A stretch of 64,000 nt of DNA from Craterostigma plantagineum (GCA_027422505.1 JAPQWV010000304.1:620001-684000), one strand, 5' to 3'; positions 13,600 through 25,035 are shown, counted from the first letter of the stretch. Translations and numbers: made by a program. Notes: a model not told the origin generated them from the sequence alone.

Positions 13600-13736
13600 T
13601 CGTACTCCTGGAGTACGAGTTAGAGTAACTCGTATTCCAGGAGTACGAGTTAGGCCACGTTACATTCACGCGCCAGCGTGACGTAACTCGTACTCCTGGA
13701 ATACGAGTTACTCTAACTCGTACTCCAAGAGTACGA
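13600..13736. repeat. Right subterminal palindrome array of MULE-1
   Basis: Four palindromes of the left-array type (cores CGTACTCCTGGAGTACG, CGTATTCCAGGAGTACG, CGTACTCCTGGAATACG and CGTACTCCAAGAGTACG) separated by short spacers. They mirror the left array, placing such sites near both ends of the element. Confidence 0.8.
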
Positions 13737-14261
13737 AAATTTGTATTTTATTAATACATCTCTTATTTGGTTTATTTTGTTAATGATATTTATTTTTTGG
13801 TTTATTTAATTAAAAATACCATTTCTGATAGGGGAAATTTGCAATCAGTCCCCAGTTTGTAAGTTTCTAAAGGGTTCAGTCCCTGTCAGAGATGGAATTA
13901 GTTTAAAGGACCACCTTTTTGAAAATTGCAGAGATAAGGACGAAAACTGTGTATTGACGAAATTACCCATCCCAACATATTGAACTAGTCGTTATTTTCC
14001 GGCGACTTTCCGTTATGCTTTTAGATTATATTGTTATCAATGTCTAGAGAAATATTATTTTCCACACTTTATCTGTTACTACGTTGCAGAAAATTGTTAT
14101 CGACAGTGTATTTATTTTACGAATCTCGTTTTTACAGTGAATCGAGGTTGGAAATTTCGAATGCCCACTAACCAACCAATTTGGGCGTGTAATGTAGGAT
14201 GTATTGTGGTATTGACGAAGCAAGATGTAAGATGTGTATGAGTTTTTATCTTTCAATTTAG

Positions 14262-15030
14262 GGTTCTAATATGCGAAAATAAGATGAAATCAAAGAAATT
14301 TTTTGCACCGATTACATCTTGTACGTACAAATTCAAAGTACCCATAGTATGGGCACCTCGGTGCGGCTCATTATTTGCTCTTTCGTTCGACCTTCATCTA
14401 TCAATTTCGCGAAAATACGAACGACCCCAATAATTGGGTATTTTTTTATTGTGTCCAAATTGTTACTCGAAGTGCCAAATCTGTTACCTTTTCCGCCAAA
14501 ATCGTTACTAGATTTGTCGAGGCCGTTATTAAACGAGACTTAATTGTTACCATGTGTGGTGTTCTAATTTGCGAAAATAAGATGAAATCAAAGCCGTTTT
14601 TGGTAACGATTACATCTAATATGTATAAATTCGAAGTACCCATAGATTGGGAAGCTCGGAGCAGCACATTATTTGGTCGTTCGTCCGACGTTCATCTTTT
14701 AATTTCGCAAAAATACGATCGACCCCAATAATTTGGGTATTTTTTTTACTGTCATCAAAGCTGTTACTCAGTTTACGAAACTCGTTACTATGTCTGCCAA
14801 ACCCGTTATTTAACTGTAATTAATTGTTATCATGTTTAGGGTTCTAATTTGCGAAAATATAATGAAATCAAAACCGATTTTGGCAACGATTACATCTAAT
14901 ATGTATATAGTCGAAGTACCCAGAGTATGGGCAGCTCGGTGCGGCACGTTTTTTGCTCTTTCGTCCGGCGTTCATCTTTTAATTTCGCGAAAATACGATC
15001 GACCCTATAAAATTGGGTGTATTTTTTTTC
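14262..15030. repeat. Three diverged copies of a unit of about 280-300 bp
   Basis: Copies begin at GGTTCTAATNTGCGAAAATA near 14262, 14561 and 14839. Each has ATTACATCT, a GAAGTACCCA block and a TTCGTCCGNCGTTCATCTTT block. They are diverged enough to be older than the 459-bp array. Confidence 0.75.
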
Positions 15031-15289
15031 GTTTTGGCCGATTTGTAGAATTCTCAGGACCTGTTACTAATATATGCATTTCTGTAACTATGTTGGCAAA
15101 ATTTGTTACTAAATTGTCGGTGAAATTTCGAGCGGGAAACAAGAATGAGATGAATTTTGGGCGGGAGTCTAAATTTTATCAAGCATAGATTATCTGTCAC
15201 CCAATATGTGTAAAACTGTTACTAGTTATATGTTTATATGTTACCAGAATTATCATAGTTTGTGAATTAGGGTTTGTGATTAAAATCAT

Positions 15290-16365
15290 AACCTAAACTA
15301 ATATATTTTTATCTAAAACTTCGTAAATTGATATATTTTAGTGAATGTAGCGTATTTGCAATATAAAATTTGAAAATCATAAAGTAAACTAATCACATAT
15401 TAAATTGTTATTTTGACTATGTATTCCGTTACTCGTGTTGTGTTTCCTTGTTACCGACATATCAATTTCTGTTATCTTCTCCTCTTCACATTGTTGCTGA
15501 TCACTGATAAACTGTTACTGCATGAAATCAGTAAACAACATAGGGTTTGTGATTTAGATTAATTGAAGATGTCATTAACTTTGTTGAATCACTTATGTTA
15601 GGTCGACCATTTGGATTGTAATAAACAACTAATAGTTCAGATCCACAACGTTTTGTGTAAGTAGAATCAATTTGGTAGAATCATGATCATCCACTCAAGA
15701 AGAGTTCTACTTGTTTTCATACTATATACTACAATTTCTTCAATTCCAACACAATCTCCACGAAAATCACAATCGAAACCAATATATTTTCATCTAAAAC
15801 TTGGTAAATTCATATATTTCGGTGAATGTAGCGTGTTTGTAATATAAAATATGAAAATAATAAAGTAAACTATTCACATATTAAATTGTTATTTCGAGTA
15901 GGTAATCTGTTACTCGTGTTGTGTAACATTGTTACCCAACTGTCAATTTCTGTTACTTTTTCCTAACAAATTGTTACGAAACACAGTTAAACTGTTACTG
16001 CAGGAAATCAGTAAACAACATAGGTTTTATGTTTATGATTAATTGAAGATGTCATTAACTTTGCTGAATCACTTAAGTTAGGTCGACCATTGGATTGTCA
16101 TAAATAACTAATAGTTCAGATCCACAATGTTTTGTGGATGTAGAATCAATTTGGTAGAATCATGATCATTCTCTCAAGAAGAGTTCTACTTGTTTTCATA
16201 TTATATACTACAACTTCTTCAATTCCAACACAATCTCCGCGAAAATCACAATCTAAACCAATATATTTTCATCTAAAACTTGGTAAATTCATATATTTCG
16301 GTGAATGTAGCGTGTTTGTAATATAAAATATGAAAATAATAAAGTAAACTAATCACATATTAAAT
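15290..16365. repeat. Copies of a unit of about 480 bp
   Basis: The segment ATCTAAAACTTGGTAAATTC with its continuation GGTGAATGTAGCGTGTTTG occurs near 15312, 15791 and 16270. The intervening DNA, including GAAGATGTCATTAACTTTG and GAAGAGTTCTACTTGTTTTC, occurs twice. There is no coding potential. Confidence 0.75.
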
Positions 16366-16369
16366 TGTT

Positions 16370-18110
16370 ACCCCAATATGTATGAACAGTTACCCAGAAT
16401 GCATAAAGCGTTACCCGGAATGAATAAATTGTTACCCAGAATGCATAAATTGTTACTTAGCGAGCGTTTTATTAGCAAAAGCTTCAATCATGGGTCGCGT
16501 CAAATTTCTTCGTGATTAACATCAATATTTTCATTGAATATTAAGACCCACGACCAATTTCACCTTATTCGGTCACTAAAGTCCAGATTTTTCCTTGTTT
16601 CAACGAGATTTTCGAATTGCTTTTAATACATTATTCCATTATAAACTTCAAAAAATTTCATTGATTAGTGACACCCATGGGAAATTATCACCGATTTAAC
16701 CTTATTCGGTCATTAACGTCGAGATTGAGCCGGCTTTTAGTTCGTAAATTTTGGTCTTCGTTGAACGTGATTTGTGCATTCATCGTTTGGAAGAGACGGC
16801 ATAGTGTTATCCAGAATGCGTAAATTGTTACCCAGTATGCATGAACTGTTACCCAGAATGCATAAAGCGTTATCCGGAATACATAAACCGTTACCCAGAA
16901 TGCAAAAATTGTTACTTAGCGAGCGTTTTATTAGCAAAAGCTTCAATAATGGGCCGCGTCAAATTTCATCGCGATTAACGTCAATATTTTCATTGATTAT
17001 TAAGACACACTATCAATTTCACCTTATTCAGTCATTAAAGTCCAAATTTTCCCTTGTTTCAACGAGATTTTCGAATTGCTTTTAATACATTATTCCATTA
17101 TAAACTTCAAAAAATTTCATTGATTAGTGACACCCATGGGAAATTATCACCGATTTAACCTTATTCGGTCATTAACGTCGAGATTGAGCCGGCTTTTAGT
17201 TCGTAAATTTTGGTCTTCGTTGAACGTGATTTGTGCATTCATCGTTTGGAAGAGACGGCATAGTGTTACCCAGAATGCGTAAATTGTTACCCAGTATGCA
17301 TGAACTGTTACCCAGAATGCATAAAGCGTTACCCGGAATACATAAACCGTTACCCAGAATGCAAAAGTTGTTACTTAGCGAGCGTTTTATTAGCAAAAGC
17401 TTCAAAAATGGGCCGCGTCAAATTTCATCGCGATTAACGTCAATATTTTCATTGATTATTAAGACACACTATCAATTTCACCTTATTCAGTCATTAAAGT
17501 CCAAATTTTCCCTTGTTTCAACGAGGTTTTCGAATTGCTTTTAATACATTATTCCAATATAAACTTCAAAAATTTTCATTGATTATTGACACCCATGAGA
17601 AATTATCATCGATTTAACCTTATTTGGTCATTAACGTCGAGATTGAGCCGGCTTTTAGTTCGTAAATTTTGGTCTTCGTTGAACGTGATTTGTGCATTCA
17701 TCGTTTGGAAGAGACGGCATAGTGTTACCCAGAATGCGTAAATTGTTACCCAGTATGCATGAACTGTTACCCAGAATGCATAAAGCGTTACCCGGAATAC
17801 ATAAACCGTTACCCAGAATGCAAAAATTGTTACTTAGCGAGCGTTTTATTAGCAAAAGCTTCAAAAATGGGCCGCGTCAAATTTCATCGCGATTAACGTC
17901 AATATTTTCATTGATTATTAAGACACACTATCAATTTCACCTTATTCAGTCATTAAAGTCCAAATTTTCCCTTGTTTCAACGAGGTTTTCGAATTGCTTT
18001 TAATACATTATTCCAATATAAACTTCAAAAATTTTCATTGATTATTGACACCCATGAGAAATTATCATCGATTTAACCTTATTTGGTCATTAACGTCGAG
18101 ATTGAGCCGG
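16370..18110. repeat. Four tandem 459-bp units with an embedded 21-bp minisatellite
   Basis: The marker TTACTTAGCGAGCG recurs with its CGAGCG at 16461, 16920, 17379 and 17838, exactly 459 bp apart each time. Units 2-4 are almost identical. Each unit carries about five copies of a 21-bp repeat, consensus TGTTACCCAGAATGCATAAA plus one base. The repeated open frames on both strands (LPRMRKLLPSMHELLPRM on plus) are translations of this minisatellite and are not taken as genes. Confidence 0.9.
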
Positions 18111-18355
18111 CTTTAGACCGTAATTTTGGTATTCGTTGAAGGTTGTTTTTTCTTCAATCGTTTGTTGAAGAAGATGGCATATGGGTGTAATTTTGGTGAA
18201 TGTGAGGGATAGAAAGGTCATTTATCATGTGGTTGGTCCTTCAAACTAATATTTTCAATAATTAGGTCCTTAAAACTAACGTGACATCTGACAGGGACTG
18301 AACTATTACCAAAACTACAAACTAGGGACTGAATGCAAATTTACCCTTTCTGATA

Positions 18356-21300
18356 TTGCTCTCTGAGTGCGTGTGTGTAAAGATGATGTATTGGCTTTCG
18401 ATAAGTGGAATTTAATTATTTTTTCACCATATATGAATGCCCCAAAGGTGAGTCGTGTGGACTTGATTAAGTCAACTGATTCCAAATACATAGAACAGAG
18501 AATAATTTGATGTCGCATGGTGATGCACCGAGTAAGGATGATCAATTATGGTGTCTGTGGATTTTAAGGAAAATGACAAGGAAATCAATAATTATATTGA
18601 CAAAGGAATAAGAAAAGAAAGGCTTAATCCTTAATTATTTCCTTTTGTAGCATTAAACCGTGTAAAAAAACATATCCCACTTGTTGGTTTGTTACATTAT
18701 TAATTGTGCTAATTAATCGATATCTGCCCTGAAAAATTTTGTAATAAGTCGCCGAGCAAGTGAGCAAGTATCTATACTATATATCTATTCTCTTTTATTA
18801 ATGGTGAGGGCTTTGTTTAAACCGTCAATTCAATACCAATTTGGTCTGTCAATTGGTCTGTTACAGAGAAAAAAGAACCGTCATCCCACGTTGTATAAGC
18901 TGCCCCTATTTTGTATATATAAAAAATTCAAAACGTTGTATTGCATTTAGGATCTCATGAAAATGCATTTAAAAAAAAAAAGAATAACTGCCACAACTTT
19001 TGTTGCACCCACGTCGGGAGTGCACGTTAGCTAGTATTATATAATTGGGGAGGGTGGATAAAAACAGTCCCAATTTGGTCTGTAAATACTTTGCAATTTA
19101 GTCATTTGTTTAAAATTTAATTAATTAAGTAATTTTCATATCACTTATAGTTTTTTTATTTTTCCGTGCTTATGCCTCTAAAACTAAGTTTCTTTTTATA
19201 TATTTAAAATTTTCATCTTAAACAGTAGAAATTATGATTTTTAAAATTAAAAATAATTTTAATATAATTATATTTTAAGCACACACCTCGGGCGAAAGTA
19301 CTCGAGAAAACAACATGAAATAAAATATTAAATTTCACAGATGCATTATACATTCCGAGTTAATCTTTAAATTAGTATGATTTATTCATAGATCACGAGA
19401 AATAAAATAGTGACAGAAATTCACCTTTTCCCCGAATAGAAAAACTCCATGAGGCCAAAGGGCAAAAGGTAAGACCCACTTGATTTGAGTTTATTACTAG
19501 TATTATTTTGTTGTCGTAGCATCAATTTTATATGTTTTTTATTGTATCGCTATCGATACATTATTATTATTATTATCATTATTATTATTATTTGTACCGT
19601 AGCATCAACGTCTAATCACTAAATATATGCACCTGACTAATGATTCAGTTCCCACATGCATCAACTTGGATATCACAACTTTGAATAAAAAAAATAAAAA
19701 TAAATTAATATAATGCCTAGCGGAAATGGAAAAAAAAAAAAAAAGGGAATCGTGGATCGTGGTATTTCTACATAATAAGACGTCGTCTTTAATCAAATCA
19801 TTGTTTCAGGAGATTAATTAATAACAAATATTTATAGTTGTTCTTATTCCTTTCATACTCGTAGCGATAATTCTACAACGAGCCAATCATATTGTTTGAA
19901 TACTTTATAACACGGTGGAATTGGCTTCTTATTTGACATTTTTTAATAATAAACATTTAGTGTTGGATCCTTTATCAGGCCATTAGATACGGGGTGTCCA
20001 AGGAGTCCCAAATCAAATTGTTTCGATAAAGGCCAAATTCATATACAATCTTTGTCAACGTCAAATCCTTTTTTTTTTCGTACATCATTTCGCAAAGTCA
20101 ACATAGCATGCTCACCTTCCATTTTTGGTCGGAATTTTGGAAAAGAGTAAATTCAAGGAGAGCCTTCACTATTTCTACGTGGGATTTGTTTTTTCTAATA
20201 TATGTAATTATTCACACCTAGATTTTTGCTACTCAAGATAATTGCTGATAAATGTAATTATCAGAAAACAATGTAGCAAACACACAACATTTACGGGGAA
20301 TTAGATGTTAGAACAATTCCTTTTTTTATATTTCTAGGCCTTTTACGTTGGTCATTTGACCAAATACTTTTGAGTTTGTCTCCACTAAGGTATCCAAAGA
20401 AAGCAAAGACATAAATCTGAAACAAACGCATAACGATGAGTTGTCTACAACCGAGATGCAATTGATTATAAAATATCTCCATATATTATTTGCCTATATT
20501 TTTCCAATTTTATTTAGTTTAATGGAAGTATTTGATTGAGAACTATGAAAAATTAACGCTTCCCATCAATGGTAGTCTTTTATTAAATAAGAAGGCATGA
20601 TCATAAACTGTATGACAAAAACAATTGAAAATGAAATGGCGAAAAGGAGGGGAATAGTTATAAAGAGGCACGAACTGACAAGTCTGATGTCAAATCCAAG
20701 GACATATGATCATAAGACTCCAGTCACAGTATTGCAATCTATGCTATTTCCATTGTTTCTAAAATAAAATCAAATTATTACAATATTCGACGGAGGAATT
20801 GATCGACCATTTTTCTATGTCAAATCGTCGACCTTGTCGCTGCGTTTCAGTTCAGTTCAGATGAAGATAATGGAGAGCTTATAAAGTATTAATTAATATT
20901 ATAAATATATTCGAGCCCTGGTTTTTTTCTTCCTTTCTTTTTTTTTAGATTGTTTTTTGTATATATTTTCCAAGTATTTCGTAATATTTAATGAGGATGG
21001 CCGACACACTTTTAATATGCCCTCTCGTTTCTACGATCAGTCACCATTCTTGGCCTTCTTCCCTTTTCTCCCATTCATTATGCTTATCCCAATTTATTAT
21101 TTGCTACATTTAAATTGATCAAAACCTAAAATAGGCTGACCATGACCACTGTTAAATTTCACCAACATACATATGTAGTGGTCAAACATAAATCAACAGT
21201 ATACCTTCCACAAGACATAGTTAAATTATTTATTATAAACAATCAGATATTATCCAGGTGAATGTTGATGATACGATTTCAATGTCGACATTTTTTTGAC

Positions 21301-21535
21301 AATATTAACAAGACTTCAATTATATACACAGAAGTTGACAAAATTAATCATAGCATCACTTCAAATTTAAAATATGCCTGTATACCATGTAGCATTGCAT
21401 CTAGCCAACATAGATCGATTGAAAAAATATAGTACTAGATTGTTGGTTATATAACACTAACAAAATTTGTAATAATTAATTATTGCAAAACAAAAAACAA
21501 AAAATAAAATAAAATAATCGCAGCATATCGGTTAA
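18356..21535. other. Long intergenic region between MULE-2 and MULE-3
   Basis: AT-rich, with a TTA/ATT microsatellite at about 19560-19593 and several T or A runs. The open frames are short and unlike known proteins. I see no convincing gene, RNA gene or element terminus. Confidence 0.5.
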
Positions 21536-21544
21536 TCAATCTAT

Positions 21545-22631
21545 GGCATTTTTAATAAAATAAACCAAAAAAAATTAAGCATTAACGTAATAAACCTATT
21601 AATAAAACCATTAATAAAACAGCGAACTTCGTAGATATATTATACGAGTTAGTAATTCGTATAAAATTTTTACGAGTTAAGACCGCGATGTGGCCCGCTG
21701 ACCTGACGTGGCAAGTTAACTCGTATCGTATTCTTACGAGTTAGTATCTCGTGTAAATATCATACGAGTTACGACGCTGTCGCGCGCTGACCTGACGTGG
21801 CAAAAAAAACGGGGTAGATCGTTCACCGAATCGTGCGTAGATCGTCAACGGGGTCGAGGCGGCGGGTTAACGCGGCGGGTCGTCGAGGAGGGCGGGCCGG
21901 CAGCGGGTCGAGACGGCGGCTCTTCGAGGCGGGGCGGCTCTTCGAGCGAACGGCGGCTTCTGGCAGCGTGCGTCGGCGGGCGGCGGGAAACGTCGACAGC
22001 GGCGGCGGCTGGCAGCGTGCGTCGGCGGGCGGCGGCGGGACGCGGCTGGCGGCGCCGGGTCGAGGGGGGCTGCGGCGTTCACTCGTCGAGGCGGGACGGC
22101 GGTTCACGGGGCAGCTGCTCGAGGCAGAGGACCTCGCGTCGGCGGGCGGCGGGCTGTCGACGGCGGCGGGCGGCGGCAAACGGCGGCAAACGTCGAGGCG
22201 GGGTGACGACGCGGGCCGGCGTGTCGCGGAGGGGGGCTGGTCGGCGCCGGCGGCCGGAAGGTCCTTGAGGTGCGGCGGCAGGTCGGCCTTGAGGTTCGGC
22301 AGCTTCTTCAACCTTCGGCGGCGGCGGCTTCTTCAACCTTCTTTGTCTTCGTCTGTTCGTATGGCCGCCGCTAGGGTTTGTTTAAAACGGATCTAACTCG
22401 TACTCTTTTTATACGAGTTACGTTTATAACTCGTATAAAATTTATACTGAGTTATGTCACGTGCAGTCCAACTGGAATCTTTCCAGCTGGACAAGTAATT
22501 CGTATAATATTAATACGAGTTACGTAACTCGTATCTTATACATACGAAGTTTGCTATTTTATTAATTCTTTTCATTACCTGTTTATTTCGTTAATGCCTA
22601 TTTTTTTTTGGTTTATTTTATTAAAAATACC
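21545..22631. mobile_element. MULE-3: short relative of MULE-1 in the BOP promoter
   Basis: The 1087-bp element begins GGCATTTTTAATAAAATAAA and ends with TTTATTTTATTAAAAATACC, an inverted terminal pair that also resembles the MULE-1 termini. The exact 9-bp TSD TCAATCTAT is at 21536-21544 and 22632-22640. Palindromic TACGAGTT/AACTCGTA motifs lie inside both ends (about 21631-21775 and 22392-22552), with a GC-rich block between (about 21826-22376). No PMD or transposase sequence remains. It is best read as a non-autonomous derivative of the MULE-1 family. Confidence 0.9.
21826..22376. other. GC-rich, CpG-dense block in MULE-3
   Basis: Low-complexity GGCGGCGGG / GTCGAGGCGG sequence matching in style the MULE-1 block. 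All six phases are largely open because stop codons are rare at this composition, and the encoded proteins are low-complexity Arg/Ala/Gly/Pro. No gene is called. Confidence 0.7.
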
Positions 22632-22938
22632 TCAATCTATATTACCCCTCTCTCTCTCTCTCTCATAGGTTAAAAAGAAATGGAGAGAATTCTCTCGCTT
22701 ACACAACCACCATAATTTCTTTCACCATCACAATCAAAACCAAAGAGTTGAATGAACATCCAAAGCAAGAAAATTCAGATCAATCATTCAATCAACATCC
22801 CAGAAGAAATAAATAATCCTTTCCATATATAGAATCCTCCATCTCTCCCCAAGACTTGTCGGAGCTATATTCTTGACAAGAAGAAAATTCAGACAGAAAC
22901 CACCGCCGCTCGAATATCGGTTTGCGGCGGCCGGAAAA
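22632..22938 (+). promoter_or_regulatory. BOP leader and proximal promoter
   Basis: Only 307 bp separate the MULE-3 end from the BOP start codon (298 bp from the end of its right TSD). The stretch has a CT microsatellite (22646-22668) and a CATATATAGAA motif near 22823 that might act as a TATA box. Everything upstream of 22632 in the promoter is transposon sequence. Confidence 0.5.
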
Positions 22939-25035
22939 ATGAACAACTCGGCTGAAGAATCCTTGCGCTCTCTATCGCTGGACTACCTCAACCTATTGAT
23001 CAACGGGCAGGCCTTCAGCGACGTGACCTTCAGCGTGGAGGGGCGTCTAGTCCACGCGCACAGGTGCATACTGGCGGCGCGTAGCTTGTTCTTCCGCAAA
23101 TTCTTCTGCGGGCCGGAGAGCGGGCGTACGGGCTCGGGATCTCCCCGCGGGCCGAACTCGGTCATTCCGGTCAGTTCGGTCAGCTACGAGGTTTTCATGC
23201 TCGTGCTTCAGTTCTTGTACAGCGGGCAGGTCTCGGTGGTGCCTCAGAAGCACGAGCCTAGGGCTAACTGCGGCGAGCGAGGGTGTTGGCACACGCATTG
23301 CACGTCGGCCGTCGATTTGGCTATTGAGATGCTCTCAGCCGCTAGATCTTTTGGGGTTGAACAGCTCGCTCTAATCACGCAGGTGGTTAAGTTATGTATA
23401 TATATATGCGTGTGTGTGTGTGTCTTCTTTTCTTACAGCTAACTGCTATCTGCCTTATCTGCAAGGATCAAGACATTCTTGACTTGTTTTAGCAATTCCA
23501 AACATTGGTTCACTGACTTTTGTTTTCTGTTTAAGAGGGTTTTTTCAAGTGATTTTAACGAGGACTTTTGCTTTGCAGAAAAGGATTTCCTATTCTAGTC
23601 TTCAGTTACATACTAGGTTTCTTCTTTCTTTCTTATCCCTTGCTTGCAGTGATCAGTAAAGCTGCTGCTTTGCTATCATTTAATGAACTATGGGTCTCGT
23701 CAGATCCATAATTCTGAACCAGTTAATTTAATCTTGGGATCATCCCGTATCTAAAATTCATTGCCTTTTGTGTGCGTGTTATACTGTAAGAAATTCTCGA
23801 GCTTGTAATGAGCTTCTCTTCTTCTTTTTTTTTTTTTTTTTTCCGATTCTCGTCTTCTTGTGTAAATCTGAATTATTTCATGTCAGATATTATTAATGAT
23901 TCTGTTGAACACTCATCTTTTTTTTCCCCTTGAAAATCTCTCAGAACATATGATAGTTCCCATCATCGATCTCTTGTCTTCCATATCACAGCGATCTGAT
24001 CCAATCTCAAGAAAATGTGTGTTAATTTCTTTGCAGAAGCAGCTGTCGATCATGGTGGAGAAAGCTTCCATCGAGGATGTAATGAAAGTCCTCATCGCTT
24101 CCCGAAAACAAGACATGCATCAGCTATGGACAACATGCTCCCACCTCGTAGCAAAATCTGGTCTCCCCCCCGAAGTCTTAGCCAAACACCTCCCAATCGA
24201 CGTCGTCACGAAGATCGAAGAGCTTCGCCTGAACACTACGACGGCGACGACTTCTTCCTTCGCTCGAAGAATCCCATATCAAGAATCCACCCTTCAAACC
24301 GACCTCGAAGATCACAAGATCCAACGGATGAGGCGAGCCCTAGATTCCTCAGACGTGGAGCTTGTCAAGCTCATGGTTATGGGGGAAGGTCTGAACCTAG
24401 ACGAAGCCCTCGCCTTGCACTACGCCGTGGAGAATTGCAGCAGAGAAGTCGTCAAGGCCCTGCTAGAATTAGGGGCGGCCGACGTCAACTACCCAGGCGG
24501 CCCAGCTGGGAAAACCCCACTTCACATGGCGGCGGAGATGGTTTCACCAGACATGGTTTCGGTTCTCTTAGATCACCATGCGAACCCTAATGTCAGGACG
24601 GTGGACGGTATTACGCCGTTGGACGTGCTGAGGACTCTGACCTCGGATTTCTTGTTCAAAGGTGCGGTTCCTGGGCTGAACCACCACCGTATAGAGCCTA
24701 ATAAGCTGAGGCTTTGCCTAGAGCTCGTTCAGTCAGCTGCTATGGTGATTTCTAGGGAAGAAGGGAATAGCAGTAGGAGCGGCGACGATGGCGGTAGCTC
24801 GCCGGGCAATGCTTATCAGCCGCCGCAGGTGAGTGATTATCATCGGCATAAGCACGGCGGCGCCGGCGGGGGTGGGGGGATCAGTATTGATTCGAGGATG
24901 GTGTATCTGAATCTTGGAGCGCAGATGAGCAGTCAACAAGGCGATGAGAACAGTGGCCATAGCAGTCAAAGCGATCAAGCTTCAGGTTCAATGTATCATC
25001 ATCATCATCATCATCACTCGCATGATCAGTATTAA
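22939..25035 (+). CDS. BOP: BTB/POZ-ankyrin transcriptional co-regulator, BLADE-ON-PETIOLE (NOOT/COCH) type
   Basis: BOP proteins are NPR1-like co-regulators that act with TGA bZIP factors in leaf patterning, floral architecture and organ abscission, and as CUL3 substrate adaptors. Exons are 22939-23382 and 24037-25035, giving 480 residues. Residues about 20-105 form the BTB fold (GQAFSDVTFSVEGRLVHAHR). CGERGCWHTHC near 110-121 is the zinc-finger signature. The helical KASIEDVMKVLIASRKQDMH follows, then ankyrin repeats at about 267-350 (ALELGAADVNYPGG-like, GKTPLHMAAEM and VDGITPLDVL). The C-terminus is His-rich, as in Arabidopsis BOP2. The ATG at 22939 gives the family N-terminus (MNNSAEESLRSLSLDYLNLL); an upstream in-frame start would add an unconserved leader. 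The single intron is in the BOP position. The gene is intact. Confidence 0.95.

Larger units (their letters stand above)
10809..13820. mobile_element. MULE-1: Mutator-like element carrying a PMD gene
   Basis: The 3012-bp element starts GGTAATTTTAATTAAATAAA and ends with the inverse, TTTATTTAATTAAAAATACC. The terminal inverted repeat extends for about 55-60 bp with few mismatches. An exact 9-bp TSD, ATTTCTGAT, lies at 10800-10808 and 13821-13829, the length expected for the Mutator superfamily. Inside are, in order, a palindrome array, a plus-strand transposase N-terminal fragment, a minus-strand plant-mobile-domain gene, a GC-rich block and a second palindrome array. There is no catalytic transposase domain, so it must have moved using an enzyme made elsewhere. 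MULE-2 abuts its right TSD. Confidence 0.92.
13831..18346. mobile_element. MULE-2: non-coding Mutator-like element filled with repeats
   Basis: The 4516-bp element starts GGGGAAATTTGCAATCAGTC and ends with the inverse form GACTGAATGCAAATTTACCC. The inverted repeat is imperfect and runs roughly 100 bp, including CAGTCCCTGTCAGA. A 9-bp TSD, TTTCTGATA, lies at 13822-13830 and 18347-18355. The interior has no transposase and consists of three successive repeat families (14262-15030, 15290-16365 and 16370-18110). GTTAC-containing motifs recur throughout. It is non-autonomous, and its partner enzyme is unknown. Confidence 0.88.

Noticed and set aside
13054..13681. Long overlapping open frames in the MULE-1 GC block
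   Set aside because: They are open in several phases at once because stop codons are rare at this composition. The proteins are low-complexity Arg/Gly/Ala/Pro without domains.
16737..18003. Identical repeated proteins (103 and 69 residues) suggesting a tandem gene family
   Set aside because: They are translations of the 21-bp minisatellite within 459-bp units, open on both strands, with no promoter or domain.
21823..22396. Open frames of 70-190 residues in the MULE-3 GC block
   Set aside because: Same reason: a compositional artefact inside a transposon with no conserved motifs.
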